Source: Lachnospiraceae bacterium | GTDB lineage: Bacteria; Bacillota; Clostridia; Lachnospirales; Lachnospiraceae | Assembly (NCBI GenBank): GCA_022776445.1 | Contig: JALFHZ010000037.1 | Location: forward strand, 1 to 51,615 | DNA length: 51,615 nt | Direction: 5' to 3' | In this document: positions 39,422 through 50,367 of the stretch, one piece after another | Position numbering within the stretch: position 1 is the stretch's first letter | Layout: each line of letters starts with the position of its first letter | The notes under the pieces: generated by a model | Database searches by the model: none | The model's input: the letters and a program-made list of their open reading frames with translations, nothing else | What the model was told of the DNA's origin: nothing | Position numbers and translations under genes: made by a program

Positions 39422-40178
39422 CCCTGCTAATCACTTCCGCTGCCAGCATCCGGTATGCTTCCGCTCCTGTTGATCTCGTATCATACAGATTGATTGGCAT
39501 TCCATGGCTCGGCGCCTCTGCCAACCGCACATTTCTCGGTATTATGGTTTTGTATATAGTCTTATTCAGATGACTCTTTACATTCTCTACCACTTCCAGT
39601 GAAAGATTTGTTCTTGCATCATACATGGTAAATACAACACCCTCCAACTCCAGTTTTGGATTCAGTTTTTTCTTTACAAGATCGACTGTCTGGAGAATCT
39701 GGCTTAATCCTTCCAATGCATAGTATTCACACTGAATTGGTACCAGTACCGTATCTGCTGCTGTCAAAGCATTGATTGTAAGAAGATTCAATGACGGAGG
39801 ACAATCAATAATGATAAAATCGTACTGATCTGAAACCTTTTCCAGTTTTTTCTTTAAAAGAGATTCCTTTCCCGGAACATCCAGAAGCTCGATCTCCGCA
39901 CCGGCAAGATTTACATCCGACGGAAGGACATCCAGATCTTCCTGAACTTCCTGAACAATGCACTCTTCGATCTGATTTTCTCCAATCAATAATTCATATA
40001 CGGTTTTATCCATATATCCTTTTTCAAATCCCAGGCCGCTTGTAGCATTTCCCTGTGGATCAAAATCCACAGCCAACACTTTCTGTCCAGCCTCCGCAAG
40101 GCATGCGGATAGATTAATTGCAGTGGTTGTCTTACCCACACCACCCTTTTGATTTGCAATTGCTATTATTCTTCCCAT
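39414..40178 (-). CDS. parA: Chromosome partitioning ATPase ParA/Soj
   Basis: IIAIANQKGGVGKTTTAINLSACLAEAGQKVLAVDFDPQGNATSGLG. Confidence 0.96.
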   Translation of the reverse strand: MGRIIAIANQKGGVGKTTTAINLSACLAEAGQKVLAVDFDPQGNATSGLGFEKGYMDKTVYELLIGENQIEECIVQEVQEDLDVLPSDVNLAGAEIELLDVPGKESLLKKKLEKVSDQYDFIIIDCPPSLNLLTINALTAADTVLVPIQCEYYALEGLSQILQTVDLVKKKLNPKLELEGVVFTMYDARTNLSLEVVENVKSHLNKTIYKTIIPRNVRLAEAPSHGMPINLYDTRSTGAEAYRMLAAEVISRGE

Positions 40179-40275
40179 ATCTTATCCTTTTAATTCTTTT
40201 TCCATTTTTATAATCAATGTTTAGTATAGCACAATTTTTTTTGAATTCCTACTTATTATGTGTAAAAAATATAAA

Positions 40276-40291
40276 TGTTTCACGTGAAACA
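40276..40291. promoter_or_regulatory. parS: parS site
   Basis: Exact consensus TGTTTCACGTGAAACA. Confidence 0.95.
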
Positions 40292-40411
40292 TTCTTTAAA
40301 ATTTTCGTCATATCTTTTTCATTGTGTAAAAAAACATTTTGTATTATACTAGAGTCAGGGTTAAAAGGCATTTTGCCCTCTATGATACATGGATAGCAAC
40401 AGGAGGAAACT

Positions 40412-41362
40412 ATGACAACCAAAAATAAATTCATTACTCTACTCATACTGTCTGCTGGTGCTGCTTCTGCTATTGCAGCGATTAACAAAGTTATAAAGGT
40501 AACTGCTGTCTCCAAGAATTTATTATCCAACAGCGAATCCCTTTGTTATAAATGGCGCTTTGGAAATATCCACTATACGAAATCAGGAAACGGCAAACCA
40601 TTACTTCTGATTCACGATCTTTCCTCAGTTTCAAGCGGAGCGGAATGGAATCATATGACTGCACGTCTCCAGAAAGATTATACGGTATATACCATTGATT
40701 TACTTGGATGCGGCCGTTCTGAGAAACCATGTATGACTTATACCAATTATCTTTTCGTACAACTCATATCGGATTTTATAAAAACTGTCATCGGTCACAG
40801 AACCAATGTCATTGCAACCGGTGAAGCCGCTTCAATCCCTGTCATGGCCTGTGCCAACAATCCGGATCTATTCGACCAGATTATGCTGGTAAGTCCATTA
40901 AGCCTGCTTGAATACAGTCAGTTACCTGGGAAAACTGCCAAACTTTACAAGATTCTTCTTGACACTCCACTGGTTGGTACGCTTCTTTACAATATAGCAA
41001 CGAGCAAAAAATCGATCCGTGAAAAATCAAGATCCATTTACTTTGCAAATCCATATTCTGTAAAAGAAAACTATATTGATATCTGTCACGAAGCTGCAAA
41101 CCTGGGCTCATCCCAGAAGTCCATTTATTCCAGTGTAATATCGAATTACACGAAGTGCAATATCACCAATGCACTCAAAAAAATCGACAACAGTCTCTTT
41201 CTTGTAGGCGGTGAATGCACCGAAAATATAGATAAAATTCTTGAAGAATACAAAGGTTATAATCCGGCGATCGAGACTGCTCTCATACCGGATGCAAAGA
41301 AATTACCTCAATTAGAAACACCTGATGCATTATATGAGCTGATTCGAACATTCTTTGGGTAA
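40412..41362 (+). CDS. Alpha/beta hydrolase fold protein
   Basis: GNGKPLLLIHDLSSVSSGAEWNHMTARLQKDYTVYTIDLLGCGRSEKP. Confidence 0.88.
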   Translation: MTTKNKFITLLILSAGAASAIAAINKVIKVTAVSKNLLSNSESLCYKWRFGNIHYTKSGNGKPLLLIHDLSSVSSGAEWNHMTARLQKDYTVYTIDLLGCGRSEKPCMTYTNYLFVQLISDFIKTVIGHRTNVIATGEAASIPVMACANNPDLFDQIMLVSPLSLLEYSQLPGKTAKLYKILLDTPLVGTLLYNIATSKKSIREKSRSIYFANPYSVKENYIDICHEAANLGSSQKSIYSSVISNYTKCNITNALKKIDNSLFLVGGECTENIDKILEEYKGYNPAIETALIPDAKKLPQLETPDALYELIRTFFG

Positions 41363-41368
41363 TACCAA

Positions 41369-41384
41369 TGTTTCACGTGAAACA
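41369..41384. promoter_or_regulatory. parS: parS site (within 24-bp palindrome 41365-41388)
   Basis: CCAATGTTTCACGTGAAACATTGG contains the exact consensus. Confidence 0.95.
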
Positions 41385-41429
41385 TTGGTTATGAATTTCA
41401 AAAATCAAACAATAAATAAGGAGAATGCT

Positions 41430-41795
41430 ATGATTAAATTCAATCACTTTAATTTTAATGTGCTGAACCTGGAAAAATCCCTCTCTTTCTACAAGGAAGC
41501 ACTGAATCTGGAACCGGTTCGTGAAAAGATCGCTGACGATGACTCGTTTAAGCTCGTATATCTTGGTGATGGCTCCAGTGACTTCACCCTGGAACTGACC
41601 TGGCTCCGCGATCGCACTGAACCATACAATCTCGGAGAATGCGAATTTCATCTGGCCTTTGTAACAGATAACTACGAATCTCTCCATCAGCATCACAAAG
41701 ATATGGGCATTATCTGTTTCGAGAATGAAAAAATGGGGATCTACTTCATCACAGATCCGGATGGCTACTGGATTGAAATTGTACCACAGAGATAA
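41430..41795 (+). CDS. VOC family protein (lactoylglutathione lyase-like)
   Basis: MIKFNHFNFNVLNLEKSLSFYKEALNLEPV...FITDPDGYWIEIVPQ; start placed after parS with RBS ataaggag. Confidence 0.88.
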   Translation: MIKFNHFNFNVLNLEKSLSFYKEALNLEPVREKIADDDSFKLVYLGDGSSDFTLELTWLRDRTEPYNLGECEFHLAFVTDNYESLHQHHKDMGIICFENEKMGIYFITDPDGYWIEIVPQR

Positions 41796-41799
41796 AAAT

Positions 41800-43565
41800 C
41801 GAGTAGGGGAGATTTTCTCTCCCCTCTCACACCACCGTACATGCCGTTCGGCATACGGCGGTTCAACACAACTTCAAGGCATGACGCTCGTTGTAATAAT
41901 CAAGACAGCTTATAAGTCCCGCTTTAGCTAATACTTCTTTAGAGATTGCTCTGCTGAAACATGTTTTTGTGGCAACCCAGTAATAACGGTCTCCGCAGTA
42001 TGATGTCAGTCTTGCAAGGTCTTTTCCAATCCCAAGCTTCTGCAATCCCCATTGTCGTTTCTTTGGTACTTTCCACTGCTTCCAGATGATAACTCTAAAC
42101 CTTGTCCTTAGATGTGCGTCGATATCTGCCATTGCTGTTTTCATGGAACCAAGTGCATAATAGTTTATCCAGCCTCTTATCACCTGATTTACCTTCACAA
42201 TCTTGCCCGTAACTGTTCCAGGCATTCTTCTACAGGTCAGCTCTTTTAGCTTGCTTTTGAATTTCTTAACAGAATCCTGATGAGGTCTGCACTTCCATTC
42301 TTTTGCTTTGCTGTCCTTGTAGAATCCGAACCCGAGGTATTTCAGCTTCTGTGGTCTTGTGATATGGGTCTTGGTCATGTTTACCTTCAGTCCCAGCTTC
42401 CTCTGTATCCAGTCCGACACTGTACGCATGACTCTTTTCGCACTCGATTCACTCTTAACTGCGATAACACAGTCATCGGCGTATCTCGTGAAACGGAGTC
42501 CCCTTGCTTCCAGTTCCTTGTCCATAAGCTTATCCTGCGGCACATTGTCGTAAAACTTCTCCAGATCGATATCCACTATCCATTCGTAACCCTCGTTTAA
42601 GTATACGAGCAATTGCCTGATTGCCATTTCGCAGCTTCTGTTCGGTCTGAAACCATAGCTCCATTCCAAAAACAAAGGCTCACACATGGGACTCATCACT
42701 TGCACTATGCCCTGCTGAATGACCCTGTCCATTACGGTCGGAATTCCGAGCTTTCTCACTCCACCGTTAGGTTTGGGTATTTCCACCCGTCTTACCGGCT
42801 GTGGTTTGTACTCCCTGCGTCTGATTTATTCCCTGATATTGTCCCAGTTCTCTTTGATATAATCGCCGAGTTCCTCGACCGTCACTTCGTCTACACCTCC
42901 TGCGCCTTTATTGGCACAGACTCTTTTGTATGCGGCGTTCATGTTGTCTCTGGACAGTATCTTTTCCAACAGTTCCGACATTGCCTTGTGTGCTTTCTCC
43001 TTTCCGTTCCCATGGATTCGCCCTAAGTTACGCAGTACCTACTCATTTACGTTTTGCTCTTCCTGCTGTCAGGTATTCCATGGAGCATACATTTGATTAC
43101 ACGGTTACATTGTTCAGCCCTTTGGCATTGTCCATTTCAGGACTCTGCCTACTACGGCTTCTGCTGACTTCTCACAGTTCGTTGTTACTACGGTAAATGT
43201 TACCGCCTGTGAGACCTCGCGGGATAAGCCTCCCAGTCTTTCCTCGTCTACCTGCCTGATTTACGCGCATGGGTTACGGTTGCCTTTGGGACTTCGCTGT
43301 CATTGGCCAGCTTATCCGCCATACACGCCTTGTATCAGATTTCTGTTCGTCAGGCTACGATTTCGCTATCCCTTCTTCTCGCCTGTACCTCACGATACAA
43401 ACCTTGGAAATCGCTATGGGGTTCGTCGGCAACTACGCCCCTTGTGGACTTTCACCACAGACTGATGGCATGCCCGTCATACCAATAAAAGCAGGCTGCC
43501 CACAACAGACAGTCTGCTTTCTGCATATAGAAGATTCAAATGGCTGGCTTCTTTTACCATAACAC
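41800..43565 (-). mobile_element. Group II intron, approximate bounds
   Basis: Minus-strand domain V GAACCGCCGTATGCCGAACGGCATGTACGGTGGTGTGAGAGG, domain VI-like GGGAGAGAAAATCTCCCCTACTCG, RT ORF upstream; 5' GTGTT-type start near 43565 is tentative. Confidence 0.75.
41863..42981 (-). pseudogene. Group II intron reverse transcriptase/maturase (LtrA-like), degenerate
   Basis: MSELLEKILSRDNMNAAYKRVCANKGAGGVDEVTVEELGDYIKENWDNIRE*IRRREYKPQPVRRVEIPKPNGGVRK...; in-frame TAA at 42826-42828; residues between FYDNVPQDKLM and DKELEARGLRFTRYADD missing. Confidence 0.85.
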
Positions 43566-43595
43566 TGTGTTCTGACTCACATTGCTTCTGCAATA

Positions 43596-44327
43596 TCAGG
43601 CAATCGGTTCCTTCGAAGGTACCCCTGCTTTTCTCGGAAATTTCTTTGCAGTCTTCTCATTCTTCCGAATCACCACCAAAGCACGATCTGCCTCTGCAGA
43701 ACGAAGCTGAAAACGTACGATGTTTTCAATCGCACCGCCAAGCACACGTATCGCCTTGGTTCCTGCTTCCAATTCCTCATCAATCTTTCCTGACTTATAT
43801 GGAATAAAGCAGCCTCCTACTTTCACAAACGGCAGGCAATACTCTGAAAGTGTTGCTGCATTTGCAACCGCACGTGATACACAATAATCGTACTGTTCAC
43901 GATACACCGGATTGCGGCCGAAATCTTCTGCACGTCCATGAATTGTCTCAATATCACTCAAAGATAATTTTTCAATCACTTCATTCAGGAATTTAATTCT
44001 CTTATTCAGAGAATCCAGCAAAGTAATCTTCAATCCAGGAAAAGCAATTTTCAATGGAATTCCTGGAAATCCTGCACCAGTTCCAACATCTATCACTTTT
44101 GCTTTCGTTTCTCCGAGATCATCGGCTGCCTTCACAAGAGTCAGACTGTCGATAAAATGCTTGCTTACCACTTCATCCAATTCTGTGATTGCCGTCAGAT
44201 TCATCACCTTATTCCACTCTATTAACAGCTCATAATACTGAAAGAACTGATCCAGCTGCAGATCATTTAATGTTATCCCCAGTTCTTTCAGTCCGGCTGC
44301 CATCTTATCCACAAAAAACTGTTTCAT
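43596..44327 (-). CDS. rsmG: 16S rRNA (guanine(527)-N(7))-methyltransferase RsmG
   Basis: LLIEWNKVMNLTAITELDEVVSKHFIDSL...VIDVGTGAGFPGIPLKIAFP. Confidence 0.96.
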   Translation of the reverse strand: MKQFFVDKMAAGLKELGITLNDLQLDQFFQYYELLIEWNKVMNLTAITELDEVVSKHFIDSLTLVKAADDLGETKAKVIDVGTGAGFPGIPLKIAFPGLKITLLDSLNKRIKFLNEVIEKLSLSDIETIHGRAEDFGRNPVYREQYDYCVSRAVANAATLSEYCLPFVKVGGCFIPYKSGKIDEELEAGTKAIRVLGGAIENIVRFQLRSAEADRALVVIRKNEKTAKKFPRKAGVPSKEPIA

Positions 44328-44347
44328 TTTATCTCTCCTGTTGATAT

Positions 44348-46234
44348 CTATGCCTTATGGTGACGAAGCTGCTCAAGATGAACCAGCAATACGGAAATAT
44401 CCGCCGGAGATACCCCGGAGATTCTTGATGCCTGTCCGATCGAAACCGGCTTCAGCTGATTCAGCTTTTGAACAGCTTCTCTTCTCAGACTTTTTACCGT
44501 ACTATAGTCAAAATCAGGGTCAAGCTTTTTGCTTTCCAGTTTCTTGAACTGTGCTACCTGCTGCTGCTGCCGTTTTAAGTATCCCTCGTATTTAATATTT
44601 ATGTTAACCTGTTCTGCGGTATCTCGTGGCAGGTCCGCCCTGTTATCATCAATTTCAGTTAACATAAAATAATCAAGCTCCGGTCTGCGCACCAGCTCCG
44701 CCAAGGTAGCTCCCGTTTTCAATGCGGTGCTTCCGTGGCGTTCCAAAAATTCCTGAATACGTGGATTTGCGCCGACATTTGTCTTCTCCAGGCGCTCCAC
44801 CTCAGCAGCAATATCCCTTTCCTTCTGCAGCACATGTTCATACGTCTCATCGTCCACAAGTCCAATCGCATGACCGATGCCACGCAGCCGCAGATCCGCA
44901 TTATCCTGACGAAGAAGCAGACGATATTCTGCCCTGGAAGTCATCATGCGGTATGGCTCATGATTCTCTTTTGTCACCAGATCGTCAATCAGTACACCAA
45001 TATAGGCCTGGGAACGATCCAGCACAAACGGCTCCCGACCAAGTACCAGCATTGCCGCATTGACACCTGCCATAAATCCCTGCACTGCTGCTTCCTCATA
45101 TCCGGAACTTCCGTTAAACTGACCGCCGCTGAACAAACCACGGATTGCCTTAAATTCCAGAGATGGTTTCAACTGCAGAGAATTGATACAGTCGTATTCA
45201 ATTGCATATGCATTACGAACAATTTTCACATGTTCCAGTCCCGGTACCGTTCTGTACATTGCATACTGTACATCTTCCGGAAGTGAACTGGACATTCCGC
45301 CCAAATACATCTCATTGGTATAAAGTCCTTCCGGCTCAATAAAAACCTGATGCCGCTCCTTATCCGGGAATTTTACAACCTTATCTTCAATCGATGGACA
45401 ATAACGCGGACCGGTTCCTTCAATAGCGCCGGAAAACAAAGGAGAACGATCCAGATTATCCCGAATGATCTGGTGAGTGGTTTCATTGGTATAAGTCAGC
45501 CAGCAGGATACCTGTTCCTTCTGAACCGATTCCGGATCGGTCGAAAACGAAAACGGAACAATCTGCTCATCTCCAAACTGCTCCTCCATCTTCGTGAAAT
45601 CAATGCTGCGTCTGTCCACACGTGCCGGTGTTCCGGTCTTGAAACGAAACATCTCAATTCCGTTGGCAATCAGTGAATCTGTCAGATGGTTAGCTGCCTG
45701 AAGTCCGTTCGGCCCGGTTGCATTGCTCACATCACCATAGATGCAGCGTGCCTTCAGATACGTTCCGGTTGCCAGCACCACGGCCTTTGCATGATAAACC
45801 GCACCGGAAAAAGTCTTCACTCCGGTAATCCGATGGTCTTCTACGATAATCTCCGACACCTCTGCCTGACGCACCGTCAGATGATCCGTGTTTTCCAGCG
45901 TTCTTCTCATCTGACGGCTGTAATCCTGTTTATCCGCCTGCGCCCGCAGGGAATGAACCGCCGGTCCCTTGGACTCATTCAGCATCTTGGACTGAATAAA
46001 GGTCTTGTCAATATTCTTTCCCATTTCTCCGCCCAGTGCATCCAGCTCCCGTACCAGATGCCCCTTGGAGCTTCCGCCTATATTGGGATTGCAGGGCATC
46101 AGCGCAATACTGTCCACACTGACAGTAAACACGATGGTCTCCAGCCCCAGTCTTGCACAGGCCAGCGCCGCCTCACATCCCGCGTGACCGGCTCCGACCA
46201 CCACAATATCATAATTTTCTTCTAAAAATGGCAT
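44348..46234 (-). CDS. mnmG: tRNA uridine-5-carboxymethylaminomethyl modification enzyme MnmG/GidA
   Basis: [23 protein letters not shown]...[25 protein letters not shown]. Confidence 0.97.
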   Translation of the reverse strand: MPFLEENYDIVVVGAGHAGCEAALACARLGLETIVFTVSVDSIALMPCNPNIGGSSKGHLVRELDALGGEMGKNIDKTFIQSKMLNESKGPAVHSLRAQADKQDYSRQMRRTLENTDHLTVRQAEVSEIIVEDHRITGVKTFSGAVYHAKAVVLATGTYLKARCIYGDVSNATGPNGLQAANHLTDSLIANGIEMFRFKTGTPARVDRRSIDFTKMEEQFGDEQIVPFSFSTDPESVQKEQVSCWLTYTNETTHQIIRDNLDRSPLFSGAIEGTGPRYCPSIEDKVVKFPDKERHQVFIEPEGLYTNEMYLGGMSSSLPEDVQYAMYRTVPGLEHVKIVRNAYAIEYDCINSLQLKPSLEFKAIRGLFSGGQFNGSSGYEEAAVQGFMAGVNAAMLVLGREPFVLDRSQAYIGVLIDDLVTKENHEPYRMMTSRAEYRLLLRQDNADLRLRGIGHAIGLVDDETYEHVLQKERDIAAEVERLEKTNVGANPRIQEFLERHGSTALKTGATLAELVRRPELDYFMLTEIDDNRADLPRDTAEQVNINIKYEGYLKRQQQQVAQFKKLESKKLDPDFDYSTVKSLRREAVQKLNQLKPVSIGQASRISGVSPADISVLLVHLEQLRHHKA

Positions 46235-46265
46235 TTTTAAATTCCTTCTCTTCTATCACAATCTG

Positions 46266-47657
46266 TCACTTACCCATGCAGAATCTGCTGAATATCTCGT
46301 TTACCAGATCATCCTCCACTGCTTCTCCAAGAATGCTTCCCAGCTGCTCATAGGCATCCATCAAATCGATGGTCAGAAAATCTTCCGGCATTCCGTCATG
46401 GATACTCTGCTCCACCATCTTAAGGCTCTTTAAAGTATCTGTCAATGCAGTTTTGTGACGCACATTGGTAATAATCACCTCATTATTGAAATCCAGCTTT
46501 CCTTCATAAAACATTCCCTGAATGACCTTCTCCAGTTCTTCGATTCCAGTCTCCTCTTTTGCGGAAATCGCGATTACCGGATGCCCGGTTTTTTCTTCCA
46601 GTTCTTCCTGTGACACGACCATATCCAGATCCGTTTTATTCAAAAGCACAACCGCTTTTCTGTCACGGATCAGTTCCATAATTATCGCATCATTTTCATC
46701 CAGCGGGCAGGAACCATCTACCACATAAATAATCAGATCCGCGTCATCCGCAGTCATTTTCGCCTTATTGACACCGATTTTTTCCACCACATCATCTGTT
46801 TCACGAATTCCCGCTGTATCCACTACATTCAGCGTAATTCCCTGCAGACGGATCTGTTCTTCCAGTGTATCTCTGGTGGTACCTGCAATATCCGTTACAA
46901 TTGCACGTTCCTCTCCTACCAGAACATTCATCAGCGATGATTTTCCCGCATTCGGCTTTCCGAGAATCACCGTTTTCACACCTTCCGACACAATTCTCCC
47001 ATTATCTGCCGAACGTACCATCTGTTCGGTTTCTGAAATCATCGGCTGTAAAATTTTCAGAAGTGATTCCTCATATCCATCCAGTGAGATATGCTCCGGA
47101 TCGTCCAGAGCTGATTCAATAAATGCAATCTGATATAAAATATTCTCTCTCAGTTTTCGAATTTTTCCGGACACGGATCCTTTCAGCTGACGAACTGAAC
47201 TTTTCATGGCATATTCATTACTGGAATTGATCAAATCCATTACAGCTTCCGCCTGCGAAAGATCCATTCTTCCGTTTAAAAACGCCCGTTTGGTAAATTC
47301 CCCCGGCTCCGCCGGTCTTGCTCCATATTTGATTACTGTTTCCAGTATTTTTTTCATAATCAGGACACCGCCATGGCAGTCAATCTCCACCGTGTCTTCT
47401 GCCGTATAACTATGAGGTCCTCTCATGACCACAGCCAAAACCTCATCCAAGACTTCTTCTCCATCCTGAATCACACCATAATGAATCGTATGACTTGGCA
47501 CATTTTCCAGTTTTTTTCCTTTTTTCTTACTTCTAAAAATCTGATCTGCAATTGCAATCGCATCACTTCCGCTGATCCGTACAATACCAATTCCGGAACT
47601 GCTCATTGCAGTCGCAATTGCTGCGATTGTATCCGTGGTCTTTCTGCTCTGCATCAC
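46266..47657 (-). CDS. mnmE: tRNA modification GTPase MnmE
   Basis: DTIAAIATAMSSSGIGIVRISG...GKPNAGKSSLMN...DIAGTTRDTLEE; C-terminal FCMGK. Confidence 0.97.
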   Translation of the reverse strand: MMQSRKTTDTIAAIATAMSSSGIGIVRISGSDAIAIADQIFRSKKKGKKLENVPSHTIHYGVIQDGEEVLDEVLAVVMRGPHSYTAEDTVEIDCHGGVLIMKKILETVIKYGARPAEPGEFTKRAFLNGRMDLSQAEAVMDLINSSNEYAMKSSVRQLKGSVSGKIRKLRENILYQIAFIESALDDPEHISLDGYEESLLKILQPMISETEQMVRSADNGRIVSEGVKTVILGKPNAGKSSLMNVLVGEERAIVTDIAGTTRDTLEEQIRLQGITLNVVDTAGIRETDDVVEKIGVNKAKMTADDADLIIYVVDGSCPLDENDAIIMELIRDRKAVVLLNKTDLDMVVSQEELEEKTGHPVIAISAKEETGIEELEKVIQGMFYEGKLDFNNEVIITNVRHKTALTDTLKSLKMVEQSIHDGMPEDFLTIDLMDAYEQLGSILGEAVEDDLVNEIFSRFCMGK

Positions 47658-47740
47658 TATCTCCTGCTGTTTCTATCCCTAAAACGGCAGGGGCATCCGG
47701 TGGTGGCAAACCCACTACCAGACACCCCTTTCCAATGCCT

Positions 47741-48820
47741 TTATTCACTCACATTATTTTTAACTGTCTTTTCCGGACGATTGTCTCTGTCTTTATCCCG
47801 ACGGGACTGATATCGATCCCTGCGTCCGCCTCCGCTGCCGTAATTCTCTCTCTTCAGAGAAATGACAACATGGCGATATGGATCTTCTCCCTCGCTTCGT
47901 GTTACCACATAACGATCGTTCTGAAGTGCGGAATGAATAATTCTTCTCTCATAAGGGTTCATCGGCTCCAGAGATACCGGACGTTTCGTCCGCTTTACCT
48001 TGTAAGAAATATTCTTAGCAAGTGTTTCCAGCGTCTCTTTTCTTCTCTCACGGTAATTCTCCGTATCCAGTTTGACTCTCAGATACCCTTCTGTTTCCTT
48101 ATTCACTACCAGACTTACCAGATACTGCAGCGAATCCAGTGTCTGCCCGCGTTTGCCGATGAGAATGCCCATATCATCACCATTCATCATCACAAGCAGT
48201 TCGCCTTCTTCCGCATCAAAAACAGTCTCAATGGTTACTTCCATTCCCATTGCTCCGAATACCTGAAGCAGGAATTCCTTCGCATCCTTCTGCACTTTTT
48301 CCGCATCCACCTTCAGCGGCTGTTTTGGCTTTGCTTCCGGCTCTTCCCGTTTCGGCTGATTTTTCTTTTTGTCAAAATCTTTTCTGTTTTTTGCGGATTC
48401 TTTTCTTTCCGGCTTTTCAAAAGATTTCTCAGCAGACTTCTCCGCCTGTTTTTCTGCTGGCTTTTCTGCAACTTTCTCGACCGGTCTTGCCGCTGGCCTC
48501 TCTGGCTTTTTCTCCACAGGCTTTGCCGCTGGCTTTTCCTCTTTCACCGGAGCCTTTTTCTCATCCGGTTTCTTTTCCGGCTTCTTCTCCGGTTTCTTTT
48601 CTGCTCCCTTTTCGGCTCTTTCTGCCTTCTCTTCCTCTTCGCTCTTGGCTCTTGCACGAATCACACACGGCTTTACGCCGAAAATTCCAAACAGTCCGGA
48701 ACTTTCCTTCTGAATTACTTCATAATGCAAATGATCACTGGTAATCTGTAATTCAATCAGGGCTTTGGTAATCGCCTCATCCAATGTCTTTGCAGAAATT
48801 GTAATCATATCCATTGCCAT
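47741..48820 (-). CDS. jag: RNA-binding protein Jag/KhpB with long low-complexity linker
   Basis: Jag-N domain, KPEKKPEKK-type linker, KH (GILIGKRGQTLDSLQYLVSL) and R3H domains. Confidence 0.93.
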   Translation of the reverse strand: MAMDMITISAKTLDEAITKALIELQITSDHLHYEVIQKESSGLFGIFGVKPCVIRARAKSEEEEKAERAEKGAEKKPEKKPEKKPDEKKAPVKEEKPAAKPVEKKPERPAARPVEKVAEKPAEKQAEKSAEKSFEKPERKESAKNRKDFDKKKNQPKREEPEAKPKQPLKVDAEKVQKDAKEFLLQVFGAMGMEVTIETVFDAEEGELLVMMNGDDMGILIGKRGQTLDSLQYLVSLVVNKETEGYLRVKLDTENYRERRKETLETLAKNISYKVKRTKRPVSLEPMNPYERRIIHSALQNDRYVVTRSEGEDPYRHVVISLKRENYGSGGGRRDRYQSRRDKDRDNRPEKTVKNNVSE

Positions 48821-48826
48821 TCCCTC

Positions 48827-50128
48827 CTATTTATTGTGCTTTTCGTTATACTTAGCTACCATATTGGCTTTCGCCGCCAGGCTGCCCGGTTTTGCATCTT
48901 TATTATAATATTCGTTGGACTCCTTCATCTGCTCTCTGGTCTTCTCCAGCTTTTCATTGCGCGTCGCTTCCTCACGCTCCTGAACAGCCTGAATCTGCTT
49001 TAAGCTTTCGCTGGCGGTCTTATTGATCTTCTGAGGCGGAAGTCCCTGTTTTGCACGTTTTTTATTCGCTTTCTCCAGGTTCTTCGCAATCATCTCATCA
49101 ATATCCACCTTATCCAGATATGCATTGACAATCACCTGCTGAATGATCTGAAATGCACTGCTGGCAACCCAGTAGATACCAATTGCTGCCGGGAAGGTAA
49201 AGCAGAAAAATACAGACATCAGAGGCATCATAACGTTCATCTGCTTCATCATCTGAGCACTGGTGGAATTCTCATCCTGCGGCTGACTCTGATTTGCCAT
49301 CATAAGCTTCGCAGAAAACCACTGTGTCAAGCCTGCCAGAATCGGGATCAGCCATGCCATGTTCGGCATAAATCCCTGCCACGGGTTTGTTGCCAGATTG
49401 ATTCCCAGGAAAGAGTTCATGCTCTCAATCGCTGCCGCATTTTCAGAAATCACGGAAGCCGCATTCGGGAATGCATTGCCAAGCTCTGTCCACTGTGCCG
49501 GGTTCAGCTTGTACAGAATATCCACCATCTTATTGCCCAGTGCCTCACCGCTCAGCCCGGTCAGATCACCAAGCGCCGGCATGGTGTTCAGAGAGACATT
49601 GTGATCCGTTGCAAACTGCATCAGCTGTGCCGCAGCTCCTTCCGGCAGTGCGGAAAAATCAGCCACTCCGCTGATCGCATGAACGACCTGCATAAAATAT
49701 TCTTTTACAGAATAAACGTACGCAGGAATATTATAAATAACACGATAAAGAGCAAACAGAATCGGCATCTGGATCACCAGCTGCAGACATCCGCCGGTCA
49801 TGGAGGTTCCGTACTTTTCATAAACCGCCTTCGTCTCGACATTCATCCGCATCATGGAATCATTGTCTGTTTTACCTTTATATTTGTTCTGAATTGCCGC
49901 AATTTCAGGCTGCATGACAGCCATCAGTTTCGAAGATTTCTGCTGTTTGATGGTCAGCGGAAACATGAGTACTTTTACTACCAGTGTAAACAAAATAATA
50001 CATAAACCAATATTCAATACACCAAACATGCTGGTAAACTTGAATAATGCATCCATGATCCAACCGAGAATCATGGAAATGGGGCCTAAAATCATTCCCC
50101 CGCTCTTAGTCAGAACTAAGTATTCCAC
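48827..50128 (-). CDS. yidC: Membrane protein insertase YidC
   Basis: LFTLVVKVLMFPLTIKQQKSSKLMAVMQPEIAAIQNKYKGKT...MPLMSVFFCFTFPAAIGIYW. Confidence 0.95.
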   Translation of the reverse strand: MEYLVLTKSGGMILGPISMILGWIMDALFKFTSMFGVLNIGLCIILFTLVVKVLMFPLTIKQQKSSKLMAVMQPEIAAIQNKYKGKTDNDSMMRMNVETKAVYEKYGTSMTGGCLQLVIQMPILFALYRVIYNIPAYVYSVKEYFMQVVHAISGVADFSALPEGAAAQLMQFATDHNVSLNTMPALGDLTGLSGEALGNKMVDILYKLNPAQWTELGNAFPNAASVISENAAAIESMNSFLGINLATNPWQGFMPNMAWLIPILAGLTQWFSAKLMMANQSQPQDENSTSAQMMKQMNVMMPLMSVFFCFTFPAAIGIYWVASSAFQIIQQVIVNAYLDKVDIDEMIAKNLEKANKKRAKQGLPPQKINKTASESLKQIQAVQEREEATRNEKLEKTREQMKESNEYYNKDAKPGSLAAKANMVAKYNEKHNK

Positions 50129-50147
50129 GCTGCTACCTCCTCATATG

Positions 50148-50363
50148 TTACGGAACTGGGTCATAACCGCCTTTTGCCCATGGATGACACCGGAGTATCC
50201 TCTTCACAGACAACCATGATCCTTTCAGCACACCATACTTCTGAAGTGCCTCAATGGCGTATTGAGAACACGTAGGTGTGTAAATACAGTGAGTATACAC
50301 TTTCAATGGGGATAAAAAAATCTGATATCCTCTGATCATCAAAATCATTAATTTCTTAATCAT
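50148..50363 (-). CDS. yidD: Membrane protein insertion efficiency factor YidD
   Basis: [61 protein letters not shown]. Confidence 0.96.
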   Translation of the reverse strand: MIKKLMILMIRGYQIFLSPLKVYTHCIYTPTCSQYAIEALQKYGVLKGSWLSVKRILRCHPWAKGGYDPVP

Positions 50364-50367
50364 ACGC

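Noticed and set aside
40249-40530. 93-aa minus-strand ORF ending NVSRETFIFFTHNK
   Set aside because: NVSRET is simply the translation of parS; overlaps the alpha/beta hydrolase 5' region on the opposite strand.
42910-43562. Small plus-strand ORFs (e.g. 43269-43562, 42930-43196)
   Set aside because: Antisense of the group II intron RNA domains; commonly mis-called as proteins.
47606-48751. 381-aa plus-strand ORF with F/L/R-rich C-terminus
   Set aside because: Antisense of the jag low-complexity linker; not a real membrane protein.
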